From contig NZ_PGVE01000086.1 in NCBI RefSeq assembly GCF_002860255.1, forward strand, positions 1 through 64,000: a stretch of 64,000 nucleotides of DNA. The letters are read 5' to 3'. The DNA comes from Neobacillus cucumis. GTDB lineage: Bacteria > Bacillota > Bacilli > Bacillales > Cytobacillaceae. The first letter of the stretch is position 1. Each line of letters starts with the position of its first letter. The notes beneath the pieces are model-generated. The model had not been told where the DNA came from. It saw only the letters and a program-made list of their open reading frames with translations, and made no database searches. A program made the position numbers and the translations under genes. Of this stretch, positions 63,062 through 64,000 are shown piece after piece.

Positions 63062-63481
63062 TCACCTCGTAAAAAAACCCGCAATAGCTGGAAAACTCTC
63101 GTGTTCCTTCCTCATCTCGCGAAACGTAATCTCGCCATTACCTCTAATAAGCTCGAAATCCAGATCATATTCGTGACAGTTTTTGGGCATTTGCTGAAAG
63201 GTTTTTATATAGAATTGGATGGCTTCTTGCTCATTTTCAGCAAAGATAAACACAAATTCCTTCGGTTTTATCTTCAATGAGTAAATGCAAACCTTATGAA
63301 TACCTAAAACATTATTTTCAATCATTTCTGCAACCTTTTGGTGGTCTGCTTGTTGCAAGTCTAATTGGGATTCGTTGTCCTCTAATGAAATCTTTTTCTC
63401 TGTTAGTAAATGGTGTATGTAATGGGCCAATGAGGTTTGTTCATATCGTAAACTATCCAGGTAAATTTCTCTCACGAACAT
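63062..63481 (-). CDS. hypothetical protein downstream of DnaB-type helicase
   Basis: A 139-residue protein starting MFVREIYLDSLRYEQTSLAH with GAGGG 7 nt upstream. The N-terminal half is helical; the C-terminal half (EFVFIFAENEQEAIQFYIKT) is alpha-beta. It follows the helicase gene by 25 bp, so it is likely in the same operon. No family recognised. Confidence 0.55.
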   Translation of the reverse strand: MFVREIYLDSLRYEQTSLAHYIHHLLTEKKISLEDNESQLDLQQADHQKVAEMIENNVLGIHKVCIYSLKIKPKEFVFIFAENEQEAIQFYIKTFQQMPKNCHEYDLDFELIRGNGEITFREMRKEHESFPAIAGFFTR

Positions 63482-63506
63482 GTGATAACCCTCGATATTC
63501 GTTATT

Positions 63507-64000
63507 TTAGCAAGCTTGGTCTTCGTTTTTATTGGATTGGATAGAAATACTCGTTTCCTTTAGGTCCTCAATCCTTCCTGTATGCTCGTTATAATTCACC
63601 ATGATGCTTCCAACTGGACCATTTCGGTTTTTCGAGACAATGATTTCAAGGGAAGGACAGTCTAATGACTTGTCATAATACGACTCACGATATAAGAACA
63701 AAATAACATCGGCGTCTTGTTCCACACTGCCCGATTCCCGAATGTCAGACATCATCGGACGTTTTTCAGCTCTTGATTCTACTGAGCGATTGAGCTGCGC
63801 CAAACAAATAACGGGGCAATGGAAATCCTTCGCCATCGTTTTAAGGGATTTAGAGATTTCCGTGACCTGTAAATGAGAATTCCCTCCATACATTTGACCT
63901 GATTGGATGAGTGTTAAATAATCAATAAAAAGAATCGGTTTCTTGTGTGGAAATTGATTCACCATTTTCCGCGTTTTCGCTCTGATTTCGGCAATGGATT
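63507..64000 (-). CDS. replicative DNA helicase, DnaB C-terminal part (runs off window)
   Basis: The frame is open to the window edge, and the visible 164 residues are the C-terminal RecA-like motor of DnaB: IAEIRAKTRKMVNQF, Walker B ILFIDYLTLIQ, LAQLNRSVE, SDIRESGSVEQDADVILFLY and IIVSKNRNGPVG with the arginine finger region. The N-terminal part lies beyond 64000. It need not be the chromosomal replicative helicase; a small unknown gene follows it, as in phage and integrative-element replication modules. Confidence 0.85.
   Translation of the reverse strand, partial: SIAEIRAKTRKMVNQFPHKKPILFIDYLTLIQSGQMYGGNSHLQVTEISKSLKTMAKDFHCPVICLAQLNRSVESRAEKRPMMSDIRESGSVEQDADVILFLYRESYYDKSLDCPSLEIIVSKNRNGPVGSIMVNYNEHTGRIEDLKETSISIQSNKNEDQAC

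Overview
The window looks like a low-GC Bacillaceae chromosome (Bacillus/Neobacillus-like). Ribosome binding sites are strong AGGAGG type. There is a ComK homologue, a melibiose operon laid out as in B. subtilis, CcpA cre sites, a sigma-54 enhancer-binding regulator, a YozQ-like protein and a Hol_Tox type I toxin. No complete insertion sequence was seen.

Region by region. 0-8.5 kb is mixed chromosome: an SOS-type type I toxin cassette at 1.0-1.36 kb, an LCAT-like lipase, oxidoreductases, and a NERD-UvrD helicase facing a small unknown gene. 8.7-14.6 kb is a catabolic cluster: an AtuA-like pair, a CitMHS transporter and a secreted esterase. Upstream lies a sigma-54 -24/-12 promoter with three upstream dyads and an enhancer-binding regulator. 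14.6-15.9 kb holds two small P-loop kinases. 16-26 kb is sugar metabolism: melA, a YesL-like gene, two ABC permeases, a binding lipoprotein and a LacI regulator, then a GH2 glycosidase and an unusual ArsR-type regulator with a large C-terminal domain. 26.3 kb is a hemolysin III family protein.

27-39.4 kb is a defence island: McrBC with an accompanying unknown gene, then two large PLD-nuclease/SF2-helicase proteins. One is translationally coupled to a MazG-like pyrophosphohydrolase; the other converges on a NUDIX hydrolase. 39.7-60.9 kb appears to be a 21-kb integrated plasmid-like element bounded by a 25-bp imperfect repeat. The right copy lies in the 3' part of a tRNA-Sec-like gene. The element carries a DUF927 replication-type protein with a candidate antisense RNA and a cluster of GTTACC iterons, then Kiwa (kwaA, kwaB), a HEPN two-gene module, a serine resolvase, a GIY-YIG/helicase/methyltransferase restriction system, RadC, duplicated leader regions, a strongly structured palindrome-rich region before a divergent tyrosine recombinase, a repressor, an excisionase and an integrase. 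61-64 kb holds comK, a probable broken Hol_Tox cassette and the start of another unit with a DnaB-type helicase that runs off the window.

How they fit: the left half is ordinary carbon metabolism with specific regulators, and the right half is layered anti-phage defence, much of it carried by one mobile element. The candidates I consider least described are the paired PLD-helicase/nucleotide-pyrophosphatase loci, the HEPN pair, the repeated GUGA-tetraloop leader RNAs, the structured region upstream of the second tyrosine recombinase, and the LexA-box-controlled type I toxin. Everything is read from sequence by eye; no database search was run.
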